A DNA stretch of 64,000 nt, taken from NCBI RefSeq assembly GCF_026283945.1, contig NZ_JAPDPC010000001.1, forward strand, positions 186,001-250,000, read 5' to 3'. The position numbers and the translations under genes are program-made. Shown piece after piece: positions 61,146-64,000 of this stretch. The stretch comes from Dyella humicola (GTDB lineage Bacteria > Pseudomonadota > Gammaproteobacteria > Xanthomonadales > Rhodanobacteraceae). The stretch's first letter is position 1, and each line of letters starts with the position of its first letter. Below the pieces are notes generated by a model. It ran no database searches. It had not been told where the DNA came from and was given only the letters and a program-made list of their open reading frames with translations.

Positions 61146-63998
61146 ATGTTGAAGTCCAAACTCACGGTCGCCGTTCTGGCGGCCTTGACGGCGTTCGGCT
61201 GCACGTCTGCCTTCGCCGGCACGACCGATGCCAATCCGCCAACGCAGCAGGATGCCGTCGCGACACAGGATGCCAGCCAGGGTCCAAGCGCGGACGAGAC
61301 ACCTAGTCAGCAGCGGGCAAGGCGCCTCGATACGGTGACGGTCACCGGCACGTTGATCAACAACGCGCAGATTCAGACCGCAACGCCGACGTATACGATC
61401 ACCGGCGAAGAGATCAAGGCGCGCGGCTTCACCAGCGTGCAGGACGTGCTGCAAAGCTCGGTGATGGCGACCGGGTCGGTGCAGGGGCCGCAGCAGAGCG
61501 GCGGCTTTACCCAGGGCGCGCAGACCATCAGCCTGTTCGGCCTGAATCCGGAATACACGCTGACCCTGATTGACGGCAAGCCGATCACCCAGTTCGGCCA
61601 GCTGTACAACGGCCAGAGCAACTTCACCAATATTTCCAACATCCCGCTCGGGGTGATCGACCACATCGACGTGCTGCCGGGCGGCGCATCGTCGATCTAC
61701 GGTTCGCAGGCGATTGCCGGCGTGGTGAACATCGTCACCAAGCAGCATATGGACGGCGCCGAGGTCACGGCACGCGCGGGCGGCTATGAGCAGGGCGGCG
61801 GCGGTAACCAGCGCTTGTCGCTGACCTTCGGTCACCAGTTCGGCAAGCTCGACGTGCTCGGCGCGTTCGAGTTCAACAACCAGTCGCCTATCTGGGCCTA
61901 TCAGCGCACGTTCACCGCCACGAATCCGACACCGGTGACGGTGGCACGCGTGGAGAACTACGGCACCCTCGATACCTATACCGGTGCCGTGCAGGGCTAT
62001 ATCAGCCCGCCCGACAATTGCGACGCGATGAGTGGGCTGTTCAATGGCACCACCACCGAATCGCATTCCACGGTGGCGACCCGCACCGGCACGTTCTGCG
62101 GTTCACGTAACGTCTTCGGCTACACGACTTTGCAAAACCAGAGTCGCAGCTACGACGGCATGCTGAAGTTGAAGTATGACGTGAACGACTATGTGCGCTT
62201 GTACAGCGACACCCTGGTCGACTGGCAGCAGCAAAAATTCACGCCCGGTTCCGACTTCAACTGGTGGGGACCGATCAATTCACCTTCGGGTCTGATCGAG
62301 GACACCGCCGGCAACATCCTGTATCCCGAGCGCGTGTTTTCACCGGAAGAAGTCGGCAACAACTACTACAACCAGCTGGGCCGCCAGAACGACCTGATGT
62401 ACCAGGCCGATATCGGCGCCAATGGTTCGTTCGGCGATTCCAACTGGTTGTGGGACATTTACTTCCTGCGTTCTGGCGACCGTACCAACACCAGCACGCC
62501 GGAGCGCATGGCCACGGCGGTGGACGGCTTCTTCGACAATATCCTAGGGGGAGTCGTTGAGCAGGATCCGATCTCCGGCCTCAATGTCTACAATCCGAAC
62601 TGGCAGAAGTTCTATACCCCGCTGACGCCGGCCCAGGTGGCCAGCTTCATGCAGAACATCAGCGGATTCACCAATACCTGGATCAACAATACCCGCGCGA
62701 CCATTACCAACAGCAGTCTGTTCCCGCTGCCGGGTGGCGATGCCGGGTTGGCCGTACTGGTCGAGGGTGGCAGTCAGGCCTGGCATGACCCCCTCAACCC
62801 ACTCATCCTCAATAACGAGGTGTGGGGCCTGACCGGCACCTCAGGCGGTGGTGATCGCACGCATGCGGCCTCGGCGTTCGAGTTGAACCTGCCAGTGCTC
62901 AAGATGGTGACCGTCGACCTGTCGGGTCGTTACGACCACTACAAGACCGACGGTGGTGACAACGGCAAGTTCACCTACAAGGCCGGTCTCGAGTTCCGTC
63001 CGATCGATACGCTGCTGCTACGCGGCAACTACTCCACTTCGTTCCTGGCACCCGACATGTCGGCGCTGTTCCTCGGGCCCAGCGGCAACTACCAGAACAT
63101 CACCGACTACTACCTGTGCCAGACCCAGGGTGGTGGCCAGGGCTGTACCGCCAACTTCACCTACGAAACGGCCGGTACCACGCTGGCGAACCCGAAGCTC
63201 AAGCCCACCACGGCCAAGAGCTGGTCGGCGGGCTTCGTGTGGGCTCCCATCACCAACATGAGCCTGACCGCAGATTTCCTGCATATCAACATCACCAACG
63301 AAGTGGCGCCGCAGCCAGCCGACCTGTTGATGCGCGAGAACTCGCAGTGCCTGTTGGGCCAGTTGCCGGCCAACTCGCCTGACTGCCAGGCAGCCCTGTC
63401 GCAGGTCACCCGCGATCCGCTGACTGGTAACGTCACCAACATCACCCAGTACTTCATCAACGTCTCCAACGAGACGACGGAGTCGGTGACCGCCCAGGCC
63501 AGCTACCGCTTCAATCCGACGCCGGTGGGCAATTTCCGCCTGCAGTTTGACTACAACAACATGCTGAAGCACGACTACCAGATCTATCCGGGTGGCACGG
63601 TGATCAATCAGCTGACCAATCCGCTGTACAGCTCGGAGTTCAAGAGCATCGTCAGTGGTGACCTCAGCTGGTCGTTGCATAACTGGTCGAGCACGGTGTT
63701 CTGGCACCGCTATGGCCCATCGCCGAACTACACGGCCATGGTCAACGGTCCCGGCTACCCGGGAGCGGCGCGGGTGTCGCCCTGGATCACCTGGAACTGG
63801 AGCGTGACCTACTCGCCCACCAAGGACGTGGACGTGTCCTTGTTGACCAACAATCTGACCAACAAGATGCCGCCGAAGGACGGCTCGTTTGCCACGACGT
63901 TCCCGTACTTCAACACGCAGAACTACAACGTGTACGGACGTCAGGTGATGTTGCAGCTCAATTGGCGGTTCGGTGGGAGCACCGGCAAGTCTGGGTAA
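61146..63998 (+). CDS. TonB-dependent outer-membrane receptor
   Basis: The 950-residue protein has a signal peptide (MLKSKLTVAVLAALTAFGCTSAFAG), a Gln/Asp-rich linker, and a plug domain opening at LDTVTVTGTLINN. The plug contains TLTLIDGKPITQ and the DVLPGGASSIYGSQAIAGVVNIVTK signature. A 22-strand-type barrel follows and ends NYNVYGRQVMLQLNWRFGG. The gene is complete, with a TAA at 63996-63998 two bases before the window end. GGGGAG precedes the ATG. The substrate is unknown; the family imports siderophores, vitamin B12 or carbohydrates and peptides. Confidence 0.95.
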   Translation: MLKSKLTVAVLAALTAFGCTSAFAGTTDANPPTQQDAVATQDASQGPSADETPSQQRARRLDTVTVTGTLINNAQIQTATPTYTITGEEIKARGFTSVQDVLQSSVMATGSVQGPQQSGGFTQGAQTISLFGLNPEYTLTLIDGKPITQFGQLYNGQSNFTNISNIPLGVIDHIDVLPGGASSIYGSQAIAGVVNIVTKQHMDGAEVTARAGGYEQGGGGNQRLSLTFGHQFGKLDVLGAFEFNNQSPIWAYQRTFTATNPTPVTVARVENYGTLDTYTGAVQGYISPPDNCDAMSGLFNGTTTESHSTVATRTGTFCGSRNVFGYTTLQNQSRSYDGMLKLKYDVNDYVRLYSDTLVDWQQQKFTPGSDFNWWGPINSPSGLIEDTAGNILYPERVFSPEEVGNNYYNQLGRQNDLMYQADIGANGSFGDSNWLWDIYFLRSGDRTNTSTPERMATAVDGFFDNILGGVVEQDPISGLNVYNPNWQKFYTPLTPAQVASFMQNISGFTNTWINNTRATITNSSLFPLPGGDAGLAVLVEGGSQAWHDPLNPLILNNEVWGLTGTSGGGDRTHAASAFELNLPVLKMVTVDLSGRYDHYKTDGGDNGKFTYKAGLEFRPIDTLLLRGNYSTSFLAPDMSALFLGPSGNYQNITDYYLCQTQGGGQGCTANFTYETAGTTLANPKLKPTTAKSWSAGFVWAPITNMSLTADFLHINITNEVAPQPADLLMRENSQCLLGQLPANSPDCQAALSQVTRDPLTGNVTNITQYFINVSNETTESVTAQASYRFNPTPVGNFRLQFDYNNMLKHDYQIYPGGTVINQLTNPLYSSEFKSIVSGDLSWSLHNWSSTVFWHRYGPSPNYTAMVNGPGYPGAARVSPWITWNWSVTYSPTKDVDVSLLTNNLTNKMPPKDGSFATTFPYFNTQNYNVYGRQVMLQLNWRFGGSTGKSG

Positions 63999-64000
63999 CC

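Noticed and set aside
1-64000. CRISPR arrays, tRNA or rRNA genes, prophage or complete insertion sequences
   Set aside because: No regularly spaced direct repeats, tRNA cloverleaf-like sequences, rRNA motifs, integrases or transposases were seen on either strand.

Overview
This 64-kb window is a high-GC, densely packed piece of bacterial chromosome. It carries a UbiB/UbiJ/UbiE ubiquinone pathway, a bo3-type quinol oxidase, the glyoxylate shunt, M16, M1 and S10 peptidases with signal peptides, a TonB-dependent receptor, and REP-like repeats with GGGGAGAGGG stems. This combination points to the gammaproteobacterial order Xanthomonadales, most likely family Rhodanobacteraceae (Dyella, Luteibacter or Rhodanobacter type). 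The family assignment is inferred from gene content and style; no database was searched. No rRNA, tRNA, CRISPR array, prophage or intact insertion sequence was seen, so this reads as core chromosome with a few accessory modules.

Layout. 0.1-6.2 kb: a CPA1-type antiporter, then aceB-aceA (malate synthase, isocitrate lyase) on the minus strand with a divergent LysR regulator. 6.3-15.8 kb: a minus-strand housekeeping block (TonB-C-like exported protein, PlsC-like acyltransferase, ArfB, TruC-type pseudouridine synthase, UbiB, UbiJ, TrmL), then a two-domain M16 peptidase and a small lipoprotein. 15.9-19.8 kb: a MarR-FUSC-DUF1656-HlyD efflux operon. 19.9-24.9 kb: a small lipoprotein, a small membrane protein, a metallo-beta-lactamase-fold hydrolase, a DUF2252 protein and an MHS-family transporter. 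25.0-29.9 kb: cyoABCD plus SURF1. 30.0-36.1 kb: a hypothetical protein, a GNAT, YdcH, TtcA, an aromatic aminotransferase, RdgC and a YgjP-like metallopeptidase.

36.1-40.3 kb: a tight three-gene operon of a predicted periplasmic cupredoxin, a membrane HAMP / degenerate-GGDEF / EAL protein and an outer-membrane beta-barrel. 40.5-48.9 kb: mostly exported hydrolases (alpha/beta hydrolase, M1 aminopeptidase, EF-hand protein, Tat-type AcpA-like phosphoesterase, two tandem S10 carboxypeptidases). 49.1-64.0 kb: an Lrp/EamA divergent pair, GST, Pr6Pr membrane protein, UbiE, an amidohydrolase, PlsB, a hypothetical anchored protein, an e(P4)-type phosphatase, an AI-2E family protein and a complete TonB-dependent receptor.

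The most interesting items are the cupredoxin/EAL/porin operon as a possible copper- or redox-linked c-di-GMP module, and a candidate small RNA around 58281-58385 with a well-spaced promoter, a possible pseudoknot and an intrinsic terminator. Other notable items are a structured intergenic region at 23341-23576, a perfect 10+10 bp operator-like dyad ahead of the TonB receptor, twin dyads in the aceB/LysR intergenic region, and a dispersed repeat family with CCGTCATCCCAGCG termini.
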